Notes: a model not told the origin generated them from the letters alone. Positions 36,839 to 48,030 are shown, numbered from the stretch's first letter. The stretch is 64,000 nucleotides of DNA from Viridothelium virens (GCA_010094025.1 ML991840.1:95290-159289), one strand, 5' to 3'. Numbers and translations are program-made.

Positions 36839-37339
36839 TCACTTGGATACCCCCTTTCCTTTTCCTTTTTTCTTCCCTTTCTTTTTCTCTTTCGACCTCT
36901 TCTTCATCCCGCCCATCATGCCTACGCGACAGCACTCGGCATACCGTGTATAGAACGCCTCAAGATCTTCGGGTTGTACTACGGTCCCAAATTGTATTCT
37001 ATCCGCAGGGGTTACGTATTTTGAGTGTCCGGCTGATGCGCGAATGAAGAGAGGTGTGGGGGTTGTGTCGTTGAGATCAGCGAGGGAGCCAGCGGAGGAG
37101 CCAGTAGGCTGGGAGACTGGGATCGGGAGTTACTTCGAGGCTTCATTGGAGTTATGAGAGAGGGTTAGAAGTACAGCGTTTCTGCTTGAGAAATACAGAG
37201 CCTTTGCCTTTGGAATTCTTCTTTGCGAAGAGCTCTTGGAGGCGGGTAAAGAACTAGACATCAGCAGAAGTAAGCATGAGTATCTGCAAAGATACGTGAG
37301 AAGCTTGGGCTATAGTACCTCATCATTAGTGAGATGCAT
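36839..37339 (-). CDS. SRP14: Signal recognition particle subunit SRP14
   Basis: Three exons, 37339-37319, 37253-37175 and 37116-36839, give 125 aa. Exon 1 is a 21-nt micro-exon (MHLTNDE) with a GTACTA donor. Exon 2 reads FFTRLQELFAKKNSKGKG then SVFLKQKR, the SRP14 N-terminal strand-helix pattern. Exon 3 gives LADLNDTTPTPLFIRAS, then the diagnostic VVQPEDLEAFYTRYAECCR. It ends in a Lys-rich tail (KKRSKEKKKGKKKGKGKG) as in fungal SRP14. Introns are 65 and 58 nt. SRP14 helps form the Alu domain of the SRP, which slows translation while secretory proteins are targeted. No single long open frame covers this gene, which makes it easy to miss. It is head-to-head with SGD1, 244 bp apart. Confidence 0.9.
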
Positions 37340-37583
37340 GTCTGTAGCACCTCGAGACGTGTATCTCCCTCAGCATTTTTCTCTCGGACTTGCGCAGAGA
37401 GGTGCTGAGGCTGAAATTAAAAGTTCGCGGAATTGATGCCGCGATTCAAAACTCCGTCGTGGGATGCCCCGCGTTAACAGAATACGATAGCGAACCCCTG
37501 CACCCGCTCACGCTGCTCTTCTCGATGCTGCATCTTGCACCTCGCTTGAAATTTCTTAGCACTCTTGCCCAAGGTCCAAGGCG

Positions 37584-40437
37584 ATGCGCACGCAGAACTA
37601 TGGCGCACCAAAACTGCCAAGCCGACTCCTAGATCAGCTGCAAGATGACGCGTCAGCGAAAGGGCGTGGGCAGGGACGGAATGGGTTCAGGCCGGCGGGA
37701 CGAAAGGAGAAGAGGAAGGCACAGAGGGAGCAGAATAAGGTGGTGAAAAGAAATAGCAGGGGAAACCATAAGAGGGTTCTTGAACCAATGCCTGGTCGTC
37801 AGATCAACAAGAAGAATATTGACCCAGAAGAGGATAAGGACGAGAGTGAAGATTTTCCTGAGCCAGAACCAGGGTCAGCGAGACCACCGAAGCCAGTGCT
37901 GCGATCCACGAAGCAAGTCTCTAAGTCTACAAGCTATGAACCCAGCAGTGACATGTCAGCGGATGACGCTCAAGAGGAAGAAGAGACGGTTCTGAGACTC
38001 TCGAAGGGAGTCAAGGACCAATTGGCCAAAGACGACGCCGAGATAGCGGCACTGGAGAAAAAGTTGAGATTGAAAGGGAGAAGAAGCGGAATATCGAAAG
38101 ATTCTAAGAGTGATGGCTTAGATGACCTGATAGATGGGTTGAGTGAGAGTGATGAGGGAGAAACACGGAGTCTGAAGAGGAAGAGCGCAGAGGATGAGGA
38201 CTGGCTTCAAAGGAAGAGATGGAAGGCTGGAGGCATGTTGGAAAAACATGCTGATGATTCTGTTTCTTCGCCCGATGATGAGCTTGAAGCTGGAATACAG
38301 CATCATAGGGGTCATGGAACAGAAGACCTACTTTCGGAGGAAGAAGCATCGGATTTGTCATTAGATTCTGAGGGAACAGATCTGGACAGTCAGGACAGCG
38401 GCTCAGAGTTCGAAGGCTTTGACCCTGAAGGCATAACAGAGACTCCAAAACGTGTCAGAGAGAATCCCTATGTTGCCCCAATCCCCGCTGGAGCAGCTCC
38501 GGTTGCAAAGTATGTTCCACCCTCGCTACGTGAACTTCCCGCGTCGGACGGTGAAGCCATACAGCGACTCAGACGACAAACACAAGGGCTCTTGAATCGA
38601 CTTTCCGAGGCTAACCTTATAACAATCTTACGGGACGTGGAGCAGTTGTACCAGAATCATCCACGCCAGCATGTATCATCAACTTTGATTGATTTATTGC
38701 TTGGATTAATTAATGATAGCACAGCTCTCAACGACACTTTCCTCATTCTCCATGCCGGTTTCATCGCTGCCGTCTATACAGTGATTGGCGTTGACTTTGG
38801 GGCCCAGCTACTTGAGCAGGCTATTGAGGGACTGGACAAGCAGTATCGCGTGGCGCAGTCATTAAAAAGTGTTGGAAAGGAGACTACGAATCTCGTGTCT
38901 CTCATTGCCCAACTCTACAACTTCCAAGTCATCGGTAGCGCTTTACTCTACGATTATGTTCGCCTATTCTTGCAAGACCTGTCCGAATTAAACACCGAGC
39001 TACTTCTGAGAGTAATCAGAAGCTCGGGATCACAACTCCGCCAGGATGATCCCTCATCTCTGAAAGACATTGTTGTACTTCTACAAAAATGCATTGCAGT
39101 GGTGGGCGAAGAAAATCTTTCTGTCCGCACCAAATTCATGATTGAAACCATTACGAATCTCAAAAATAATCGAGTCAAGGCTGGTGCCACCGCATCAGCT
39201 ACTGCACATGAGCACACCACGCGCATGAAAAAGACACTAGGATCACTCAAGACCCGCTCCATCAAAGCCCGAGAACCATTGCGTGTGGGATTAAACGATC
39301 TCCGCAACAACCAGAAGAAAGGAAAATGGTGGCTTGTAGGCGCGAGCTGGGACAACCCGCACGCGAGCAATTCCAATGAACCCGCTCAATCGACCACAAA
39401 TCCCGTGTCAAACGCGTCCTTGCAGGAATCACCTTACAGCGATCCCGATAACAAGACCACGGATCGAGAACCCGATCTCAATGCCCTCGCTGCTCAAAAC
39501 CGCATCAACAACCCCCTCCGCCGCAGCATCTTCATCACCCTCCTCTCTGCCACCGACGCCCGTGACGCGTGCCTCCGCCTGCAAAACCTCCGCTTGAAGC
39601 GCGCTCAGCAGGCTGAAATCCCACGCGTGCTTTTGCAGTGCTGTGGCGCCGAGGGAGGTTTCAATCCCTACTATGCGCTTGTTGCAAGGCGGCTCTGCGA
39701 TGGGGATGGAAAGAGTACGACGAGTAGGGGCAAGCGGAAGGAGGGATTGGGCCAGCTATGGGGATTGGACGATGTGGGTGGCGGAGGAGATCCGGATGTG
39801 GAGGGTGGGAAGGGAGCTGGAAAGAGGATGCGGTTTGCGTTTGCGGCGGCGGTGTGGGATGTTTGGCGGGGGATGGGAGAGGGTGGGGATGAAGATGATG
39901 ATGATGATGGTGAGGAGAAGGGAGATGGAGAGGGGGATATGGGTATGCGGAAAATTGTGAACCTGGCGAAGATGGTGGGGACTCTGGTTGTGGATGGGGT
40001 TTTGGATATTACGGTCATCAAGGTATGTTTATTCCATATTCTTACACCGGGGCCTTTTTCGGTTGAACAGCGCTAACGATCATATTGGCTAGACACTTAA
40101 TCTTCCCTATCTGCGACCAAATACTAGAACCTTCATCGAGGTTATGCTCATCGCTATCATACAACAGACTCAGTCCTCGACCGACTTCAAAGAGACTTCA
40201 AAATCCAAAAACAAGGCCGCCCTCATCTCAATCTTCTCGAAAGCTAAAGAAAATCCAGATCTCGCTGCTGGACTACAGTATTTTATTAAGACATACGTGG
40301 CTAGATCAGACATAGTTGCATCCGTGAAAGAGAAAAAGGCTCTGAAGCGGTCTTGCGAGATTATAGGAGAGATTCTATCTGTATTCGTAGTAGAGACGAA
40401 CAGTGTAATTGCAGACGGCGATGGATTCTCAGACTAG
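37584..40437 (+). CDS. SGD1: SGD1/NOM1 nucleolar protein with MIF4G and MA3 domains
   Basis: Two exons, 37584-40022 and 40093-40437, give 927 aa; the intron is GTATGT...GGCTAG in phase 0. The N-terminus matches the family (LPSRLLDQLQDD, then GRKEKRKAQREQ). A long acidic/basic disordered region follows, with YVPPSLRE just before the MIF4G-type helical domain, which starts with IQRLRRQTQGLLNRLSEANL near residue 335. The MA3 domain starts around NPLRRSIFITLLSATDARDA, and the last exon supplies LNLPYLRPNTRTFIEVML and the final helices. NOM1/Sgd1 acts in 18S rRNA maturation with eIF4A-like helicase Fal1. An Asp-rich and Gly-rich insertion lies inside the MA3 region (about 39720-39950), where the DNA is strongly G-rich on the plus strand. 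Confidence 0.92.
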
Positions 40438-40872
40438 TCTGTAGATACTCAAGATACCTCAATCTCGTTTTTGGCTTGGTACAGAAGGCATTTCGTTCAT
40501 TGCTATCATACCGTGAGATGATTTGTGGCTTCGACAATTCTGCCTTAGGTTACCAGTGACATTTAGTTCGACCTTGCCTTCGGAAGCTACAGCCAGAAAC
40601 CAGAACGCTCGTTCATTGAGTGAACAGCTTATGGAATTATCATACATTTCATGATACTCGACCGTCATCACAATCATACCAAATTCCCACTGAGGAAAAC
40701 CAGGGAGGCACTAGAGGGTGCAGTGAGCCATCGCAGCTGCTTAGTACCCGACGCAAGGCTATTATGTAGATACCCATGAGGGTTATATGATCATTCTTCG
40801 TTGAACAAGATTTCTACATTACACATTGAGGACTAAACATCATTTACAGAAGTCCATTCTTATCCTCGTCCT
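40438..40872. other. Convergent 3' intergenic region, SGD1 / GH51
   Basis: About 435 nt between two 3' ends. No feature recognised. Confidence 0.4.
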
Positions 40873-43271
40873 CTACCAGTGCGACCCCCTATGATGATGC
40901 CCATCCGGACTCCATCCTCCCCTCGAGCATCCCTGGCCCATCATCGCGGCATCACACCCATCACCATACTTCTTCTCGCCCAACCTCAACCCCGCCCCAT
41001 TCTTCCACATCTTCCACCCCTCCGTCCCCCACGGGATCTTCCCCTGCTGACCCGCACCCGCACTCGAATTGCCACTCTCCGTCTCCAAAATCGCAACACT
41101 CAGATCCGGGAGCGAGAAGCTAAACGCGCCGTTCCCGTCGGCCGTGACCGAAGTCGACTGCGTGTTGACGACGTTGTCCGAGCCCGGCTGGTTATAGGCC
41201 GACGGGTCGTCGGCGGTGAGGACGGTGAGGTTGGCTTTGGTGCCGGCGGCGACGCCGGCGAAGGTGATGGAGACGGGGACGTCGCCGGAGGAGTTGTAGA
41301 CGGCGGCTTTGAAGATGGAGGAGCCGGTGTCGGCGTTCTCGCCCGCGACGTAGTAGACGGGGCCGACGGCCGCGGTGGCGTTGTTGGTGATGGGGAGCGT
41401 GCTGGTCATGCGGGTGGAGGAGAGGAAGGAGACGGTGTGCCACGAGGTGGACATGACGTCTTGGGAGGCGTCGGCGGTGTACGAGATCATGTCGGGGACC
41501 CATTGGTAGGAGTTCAGGTTCTGGAAGGTGGGCGCCTGGAATGGTAGATTAGTAGGGAGCTTTCCTTAGGATATGCCAAAATCAAGAGGGTAGCGTACGT
41601 ATGAAGCTCCGATGATCTTATCTGCGTTTCGCTCAGCGCCGATGAGGAAGACACATTCAGCGATGGATCCAATCCAGAATGGGAAGGGAGGACGAGGCGC
41701 GCTGAAGTTCGCGCCAGGGTTGCCGGGGGCGTTTGGCTGCAGTGTTGCATATTCACCTATTAAAGGTTAGTCTGTCGTATTGGAATCATCGAGGTAAGAG
41801 CTCACCAATTAAGATAGGATGTTCCGAAGTGTAGTTGTCAAAGAAGTTGAATTGGCTCACGAAGAAGTCGGGCCTGGTATATTGATGGTAGTCGCCTGAG
41901 GAGTTGCCAGGGAAGGGATCTAGTGCAATGGTCGACGCGATGATTGTAATGTTGGGATACGCGGAGGTAATCGCATCGTAGAAGGCTGGCAAGCGGTAGT
42001 CTTGGTAGCTTTCCAGTCCGTTGTTAAGGTTGTCCTCGTTACCGACTTCGACGTAGTTGATCTGGAAGGGGTCCGGATAGCCGAGAGCAATCCGCTGAGC
42101 GCCATAAGTAGTCGAAGCATCTCCCATGAGGAACTCCAACTCATCCAAGGCATATTGGACGTACGTATCAATAGTGCCATTCGGGATGATAGTTCCATCA
42201 AGGTAAAGGCCACTCCACACTGCCAAGATAGGCTCAATGCCAAGATCCTGGCACCAGTACAGATATTCGATAAGTCCCAATCCATCAGTATTTTGGTAAC
42301 CCCATGTACCAGGGCGCCCAGGACGATCTTTGAGGGGACCAAGCGTCTGGTTCCAGTACCACAAATATGGTGGGTCATTCCCTTCCAAGTTGTTTCCGCC
42401 CGGCAGTCGAAGGAACGAAGGGTTCAGGCCAGCGAGCGCTTCCATAAGATCGACACGATTGCCATTTTCCCTGTTTTTGTAGGTTGGCGGGAACAGACTA
42501 ATCAAATTGAAATCTAGAGATCCGTCTGTAGCACAAGCCGCATCAAAGGTCAAGATAAAAGTGTTGTTTGAGTTGGGAGCTGCCATGGATGGTGTGAGGG
42601 TATAGTTATATTGCGTCCAGCCATCTTTGGTAGAAGAAACAGGAACGTTCACACTACCAAACGTAGTGTTGGTCAAATTTGACACCAGAGAAATCGTGAA
42701 AGAACCATTGTATGTGCCGTGGACATAGAAGGACCCTTTGTAGTCTTGAACTTGGACATCAAATCCCCACCAGCCGCTAAAAACCTAGTTAGCTGGGGAA
42801 AGGGACAGATTGAGGGCTCCACAAAAGCGTCTTCTGAGATCGCTGAGGAAACTTAGGATGACTCACGTATTCGAAAGTCCAACTTGACCTGTCGTGCCAT
42901 TCGAAACTGCTACGTTCACAGACGTAGGCAAAGCGGACGACACGGGATTAGATAGATTTTGCAACGATAGAGTGTCTCCACCGACAGATCCCCAGGCACT
43001 CAAATTTGAGGGGAACACAGAAGAGCCTTGGAAGGCACGATTCTGAATAAGTTCCGCGTAAATGCCACCATCTCCAGAATGGTTGATGTCCTACACCAAT
43101 GTCAGATTGAAAGGGCAAGCTCTAGAGTCCCACTCGTACCTCAAACATGAGACCATACTGGAGGGGCGAGGTGGCATTGCCACCGCTCGAGGCTACGCTC
43201 AAGTTCAAGGCCTGTTGGGCCCGTGTAAGGCTGGAAAGCGCTGAGAGCGCAACGAAAGCTTGGCGAAGCAT
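40873..43271 (-). CDS. Secreted GH51 alpha-L-arabinofuranosidase
   Basis: Five exons, 43271-43140, 43090-42867, 42776-41806, 41756-41599 and 41535-40873, give 715 aa; all junctions keep frame. A signal peptide ([18 protein letters not shown]) is present. GH51 landmarks are [20 protein letters not shown] then [18 protein letters not shown], the acid/base glutamate in [11 protein letters not shown], and the nucleophile glutamate in [10 protein letters not shown], rebuilt by intron 3. Exon 5 holds the C-terminal beta-sandwich ([19 protein letters not shown]). Known role: release of arabinose from arabinan and arabinoxylan outside the cell. The last 55-60 residues, with [18 protein letters not shown] at the end, look unlike the family and make it longer than the usual 620-650 aa. 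A missed 3' intron or a real extension are both possible. Confidence 0.9.
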
Positions 43272-45068
43272 CTCGAAGTCGTAAACCTTCCAGGTAGGCT
43301 ATCGGCTCGCTGAACTTGCCAGCCAGCTGGTAGGAGGACACAGCCCTTTTTATGGAGTCCCACATTGCTCTTGATTTCTTGATTCAATGCCGAATTAAGG
43401 TCTAAGGCGCTCGTGATTGAAGATCTTTCGTAAATGACGTCCCACTGGTAGTCATTACCCCGACTTTTTTTTAGTGCTGAGGATTTTTGAACCCCTGCAG
43501 CGTACGGGGGAAAAACGGATGCGGCTGGTAGGATTTCGTCAGAATCCGTCTGTTTTCAAGCAAGGATAGGTGCAAAACGGTTTTCTTGGTAGTGGCTTGG
43601 TGTTAGTCTAGCCAGGATGCTCGGCACATCCGAATCCTTTCTGTGGAGACCCAAGTAGAGTATTAGGGGCAAGTAGTGGGGTATCGCCGCGGGGTATCTG
43701 CAAGTCAGGAACCGTCCCCGGATTGTCCGGATTTTCTCCAGCAATTGCAGTCCGCAAATTTTACCCTACAAGTGAAATGGCAAGTCGGAAAAAACCTGGA
43801 AACCAAGATCTGCAATCCTTGCCCACAACCATGGTAATCTATTTTGTCCAGATCTTGGTGTACCTGAGATGGAATTTGGAGCCGCGCATGACTGCCGTCT
43901 TTGGACACTAAGTGAGATCTGAATTACCGAGAATCAAAGACGGAATCGAGGCCCGCTCAAAGGGTGAATGGAAATCTATAAGGCAGAGTACCATGTAAAT
44001 AACAGACCACACGGAAAGATCTCGATCGTCTCTGCTGAATTACGAAATGAAGAGGCTGTGCAGGGGCAGTGGAGTCAGAGCGAAGTAGGAAATTTTCTTT
44101 TTGAACCGCACATTAGCGAATGAAACCACAAGGTTTGGTGTACTGGGATTCTTCCAGACCCTAATATTGGGTGATGCCTTGCAAGGCAAACAAGACCACT
44201 GAACGCGTACTACAGAGACCAGGAGGCGATTCATGCAGGGAGAAGATCGACAGGTACGCGTACAAGTTACTCGGGCTATTACATGGCCCCGGTCACTGTC
44301 TCGTCTTGTACGGACGTCTGGAAGTAAGGAAGAGGGCGGGCATCTACCTTCGGAGTGGCTTTAAGTTCATAATCTCTAAATATGGCGACTGCCTCAAGAT
44401 CGGCCGTCTGTAAGGTACGCAAGCTTGAGAACGACGAAAATAAAATTCGGGTAGGCATACGCGTAGGGCATCTCCGTCGGTTCTTGATGTGGCGGAAATG
44501 TGTTGGCAGACTTTCTCCAGGCGGTCACGGCCTTTCTGGAGTTGTTCCTTAGCATATGCTAACGCTGGAGCAAGTCGGCAATCATTTCGGAGGATCTGTG
44601 GCATTGAAGGCCAAAGCGAGGTCCCAAGGATTGCACGATGAAGTGTAAACGAAGCAGCAGGGTGGCTTGCAGCAGGAAGCGGAATGGTCCAGGTTCTTAT
44701 CACTTATCACAATCCCTCTACAAATTTTGCAGTCTCTGTAAACACAAGATCTGTTCAACCTGCACCTCAAGTAGGGTGACTGTTTGAAGTGTAAGCAGGT
44801 CTTCATGACAATTGTCAATTTAGCTTGTAGCGGAACACACCAGAATCCCGTTCTACAACAGCTTCGAGGTGACGAGAACCCATTAATATGGATTGGAAAA
44901 AATCGGTGAGCTTGCTAGCAATACCCTATTCTTGGCTATCGCTATTTCTCTCGATCTTGCATATGTCCTCTTATCGATTGTGTTATTTCGTTAGCGAACT
45001 TCTCTCGTCGTGAATCTTACCGATTCCTAAAACCGTACATCTTCTCTACTTCCTCCACGAAAATTGAT
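43272..45068. other. Long intergenic region, nothing recognised
   Basis: About 1.8 kb upstream of the arabinofuranosidase. Several 60-119-codon frames occur on the minus strand (for example 44703-44344 and 44818-44582, the latter Cys-rich), but I cannot assign them to a family or connect them by splicing. Part of the region probably contains the GH51 promoter. Confidence 0.35.
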
Positions 45069-46076
45069 ATGGCGGAGAATTGCGAGCGCCGCCTTACGGA
45101 GCAGCATCTAAGACGCAGCCGGTTTCTTGTCAGTACCAAAACCCTGACTCGTCTGCTCATCGATGCTCCCAGACCCCTTTCAAACCTATGCGAGGTCACC
45201 ACCTTAGGTGACTGCTCGGACGTGTTCCGGTCGAAAGAAACCAGTGTAGTACTTATCTCCAGCGATAAGTTTGTACATGCAATACCTTATGAAGACACAT
45301 GGTCAGCGCGGCTAGACAATTCGTGCAAATGATGGATCGACAATGGTGCGAGAGAGTGCTTCAAAGTGACGCTTAGTGCCATTGTACATAGTTGTGCCGT
45401 CGTCCGTAAACTGATGACCCTCGAAGAGAGCGTGAGACTTGCAGGCCGAATGCTGTCGTTCCACGTTTTGCAGGTCATAAGGTAGATCTTCCCGCCGGAC
45501 CTCTTTCCTCTGCCCTCACCAATCTGTCATACCTCAGCATTCAACTGGTCGACGACTATGACAATACGATTCTGGCATTGCCCTCCTTTGATGGCGATGC
45601 TAATCCTCAACCGGTCACCATAGATACCTTTCTCTTCTAAGGAAATTGGCGACCTCTGTGTGCGATTCCTGTCCTCTACGAGCGCTCTGTGTCACTTGTC
45701 GTTGGCATTCACCTGCTCAGAGCCTCATCCAGCGCACAACGATCGCTACCTGACCAAATTTTCCTGTGAGGATCTAGCCCTTCTTCCTGCGCTCGAAAGC
45801 TTCCACTATGCCGCCGCCGTCGTTGTACCTCCTGCTTCGTTCATCGCGTTCGCTATCACCCATAAGCATTCATTGCGAGAGCTCCGATTCGAGGGCTGTG
45901 CGATAGGAAATGGGAGCATTTGGACGTTTTGGGGAGGCGATGAAGGAGCTTCGTCGCAATTTTTTCGATTTTCGATGGTTTGCAGAAGCTGTCATTCCTG
46001 GAGGTATTGGGACTGTACTCCGCTTGGGCGCGTGAAGAGGAGTGAATTCCAGGGCGGTCGGTCGAAGAGAAGTTGA
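45069..46076 (+). pseudogene. Degenerate leucine-rich (F-box/LRR-like) coding remnant
   Basis: Three plus-strand stretches have protein-like, leucine-rich composition but lie in different frames separated by stops. The first is 45069-45332 (FLVSTKTLTRLLIDAPRPLS). The second is about 45475-45640 (LPAGPLSSALTNLSYLSIQL). The third is 45660-46076 (LALLPALESFHYAAAVVV, HSLRELRFEGCAIGNG). The repeated hydrophobic pattern and the SLRELRFEGC motif are reminiscent of the LRR parts of fungal F-box proteins. I find no splice sites that join the pieces, so a decayed gene is the simplest reading. A multi-exon gene with unusual introns is the alternative. The family assignment is weak. Confidence 0.3.
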
Positions 46077-46596
46077 TAAAGCGGATCCATATGAGATCGA
46101 GCCTGTGGACAACCCTATTTGTGGGCCCTCATAGGGCGTCTTTGTAGTTGCTGTGATCAATGTCACTTGATCACGGAGCCACGAGGTTTAGCTGTGACTA
46201 GCCCACATTATATTATATCGCTCATAGTATATACATTCGCGGTAATGCTTCATACTCGACTTCGCTTTGGGCTCGTGCTGCGAGCTTTGAGGCTTGGGCT
46301 TTTCGAGGTGTAGAGGTCTTGGGAATTACGGAGAGTTCTGTCCAATGTTCTGAGGTAGGAAACGATCACCTAAGCCACATGACATGGAAGTCACGTACCA
46401 GGTATGATGAGGCTTCCAGTGGCTCTCCTTGAGGCAAGAGCTAGGTATGGGAGGGGACGAGCCACCTGGGCCTCTATGTAGCTAGCTCTCTAGCTCTAAA
46501 ACCAACCACCCAACCATCCATCCTTTTCTCCGAATTCTGATCTCAGCGTGCATGGATCCTTCATCCCATCCCGTTGCCTTAGGTACTGAGTAATAT
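46077..46596. other. Intergenic region, nothing recognised
   Basis: About 520 nt between the leucine-rich remnant and the 3' end of the RNase H-domain gene. No feature seen beyond CCT/CTAGCT-rich short repeats near 46440-46500. Confidence 0.35.
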
Positions 46597-48030
46597 TCAG
46601 TTTCCTTCATCAGATGAGATATCCATGGGAATGGAGTCGCCGTCAGTCGGATTCATGTAAGTCGCAGTGTTGTCGACTTTCGTCTGAGAGATAGTCGCCA
46701 GTTTCTTGTCTGCATCCTTGGATACATCTCCATCTTTGTCCGAAGAAACGTCCAGTCCACTGTCCGTCTCCAGGAGTGTGTCCTCTTCTTCAGATGTAGT
46801 CACATCTTCGGATAAGCTATCTATGGTATCTGTCTCTCCAGTAATAGACGCTATCGGTGACTTTTCCTTTGCCGTACTACTCTCGATGAGATCCTTCATC
46901 CTGCTCCATCTTGATCTTATATCCTCAAGAGCCTCTCCCCTCAAAATGGACTTTACCTCCCTCCGTTTGTTCCTCCGTTCGTTTCTCCGTTTCTTTTTTT
47001 GCCGTTCTTCGTTTCTCTGTTCCCTTCTTTGCCGTTCTTCCTCGTTTCTCCGTTCCCTTCTTTGCCGTTCTTCCTCGTTTCTCCGTTCCTCTCTTTGCCT
47101 TTCTTCTTCGTCTCTCTGTACCTTCCTTTGCCGTGCTTTTTCTTTTGCTTCCTCTACGAGCTCCCTCTCGCGTCTTGCAAGTGCAGCAGACCTAGTCCTG
47201 TGAACGAGCAGCATAGGATCTGCGAACATTGGTGCGCTACGAGCTACCTCATTTGCCAACTCGTTCCCGTCTACCCCAATGTGGCCGGGACACCAGAAAA
47301 AAACGATACTCACCGAGGAATTTCGTGTCAGCGCATTAGCTTTGGTAACGATTGCTTGGCACATGTTCCTATAGTCTTCTTGGCATTCCCGGGGAAAGTC
47401 TCGTATATGGTTCAGCACATCTTGGCTGTCGCTCAAGATGCAGGCTCTGGCGCCAGGATTGACTCGGCCGGAAGTGAGTTGCTCTTCCAGAATCTCTAGA
47501 GCCTTGAAAATGGCGACTGCCTCGGCTGCAAAGCTACTAGGGCTTCGTGCGGCTTCGTGTAGGACTGCGAAGCCTTTGGCCTTCCATCGATAGGTGATTG
47601 GAACTTCGAGATCCTTCCAGACGATGGCAGAACCTGTCCAAGGGAAGTTATGAAGGAACGAGCCATCGGTCCAGTAGACAATTCGGTCATGGGAGGGCAG
47701 GGCGTACTCCGCTTGCGTGGCGATCTCTGTGGCGTTGCTGGCATCTATCACGACACGGCCAGAGAATCGTTCGCCGATTCTCCAAGGCGGTACTTGTAGC
47801 TTCTTTGCATAGGTCAGCGGAGCGGGTCGGAAGAGAAGGCAAGCAATTTGGATTACTTCGAAGGGCCACGTAATAGCCGCAAATTCAGCCGTTGTTTGGG
47901 GTCCATGACTTTCTATGGCAAGTCTGTGACGGTACTCGTATCCATACGATGGCGCCCTCAATCCCTTTCCCAGCTCGCCTCTCTCTTGTGCAACCTGGTC
48001 TCTCGACATCGTACGCGGGATTTGATACAT
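46597..48030 (-). CDS. RNase H-domain protein with a charged repeat tail, possibly derived from a non-LTR retrotransposon
   Basis: A single 477-aa frame. Residues about 115-265 form a type-1 RNase H domain with all four carboxylates in context: D in YWTDGSFLHN, E in FAAEAVAIFKALE, D in CILSDSQDVLNHI and D in GHIGVDGNELANEVAR. This variant (with WCPGHIGVDGNELAN) is typical of the RNase H at the end of fungal LINE polymerases. No reverse transcriptase or endonuclease is present upstream. The N-terminal 110 residues (AAITWPFEVIQIACLLFRPA) are unassigned. The RNase H is followed by about 110 residues of Arg/Glu repeats such as EERQRRERRNE, then an acidic Ser-rich tail. Intact catalytic residues and an unbroken frame argue for retained function. 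It could be a domesticated domain or a recently truncated element. Confidence 0.75.
   Translation of the reverse strand: MYQIPRTMSRDQVAQERGELGKGLRAPSYGYEYRHRLAIESHGPQTTAEFAAITWPFEVIQIACLLFRPAPLTYAKKLQVPPWRIGERFSGRVVIDASNATEIATQAEYALPSHDRIVYWTDGSFLHNFPWTGSAIVWKDLEVPITYRWKAKGFAVLHEAARSPSSFAAEAVAIFKALEILEEQLTSGRVNPGARACILSDSQDVLNHIRDFPRECQEDYRNMCQAIVTKANALTRNSSVSIVFFWCPGHIGVDGNELANEVARSAPMFADPMLLVHRTRSAALARRERELVEEAKEKARQRKVQRDEEERQREERRNEEERQRRERRNEEERQRREQRNEERQKKKRRNERRNKRREVKSILRGEALEDIRSRWSRMKDLIESSTAKEKSPIASITGETDTIDSLSEDVTTSEEEDTLLETDSGLDVSSDKDGDVSKDADKKLATISQTKVDNTATYMNPTDGDSIPMDISSDEGN
46969..47140. repeat. About five imperfect 33-nt tandem repeats encoding an 11-residue charged unit
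   Basis: On the plus strand a TCGTTTCTCCGTTCC-type start recurs every 30-33 nt with TTTGCCGTTCTT between copies. Read on the minus strand the unit encodes about EERQRRERRNE, inside the RNase H-domain protein. All units keep the frame, so copy-number change would lengthen or shorten the predicted coiled coil without frameshift. Confidence 0.8.

Noticed and set aside
40879-41547. 222-codon open frame on the plus strand opposite the GH51 gene
   Set aside because: It is antisense to the high-GC last exon of the arabinofuranosidase and encodes low-complexity Gly/Val/Arg sequence; GC3 bias explains the lack of stops.
46706-47499. Long plus-strand frames opposite the RNase H gene repeats
   Set aside because: Ser/Phe/Leu-rich low complexity produced by the complementary repeat units; the minus strand carries the catalytic motifs.
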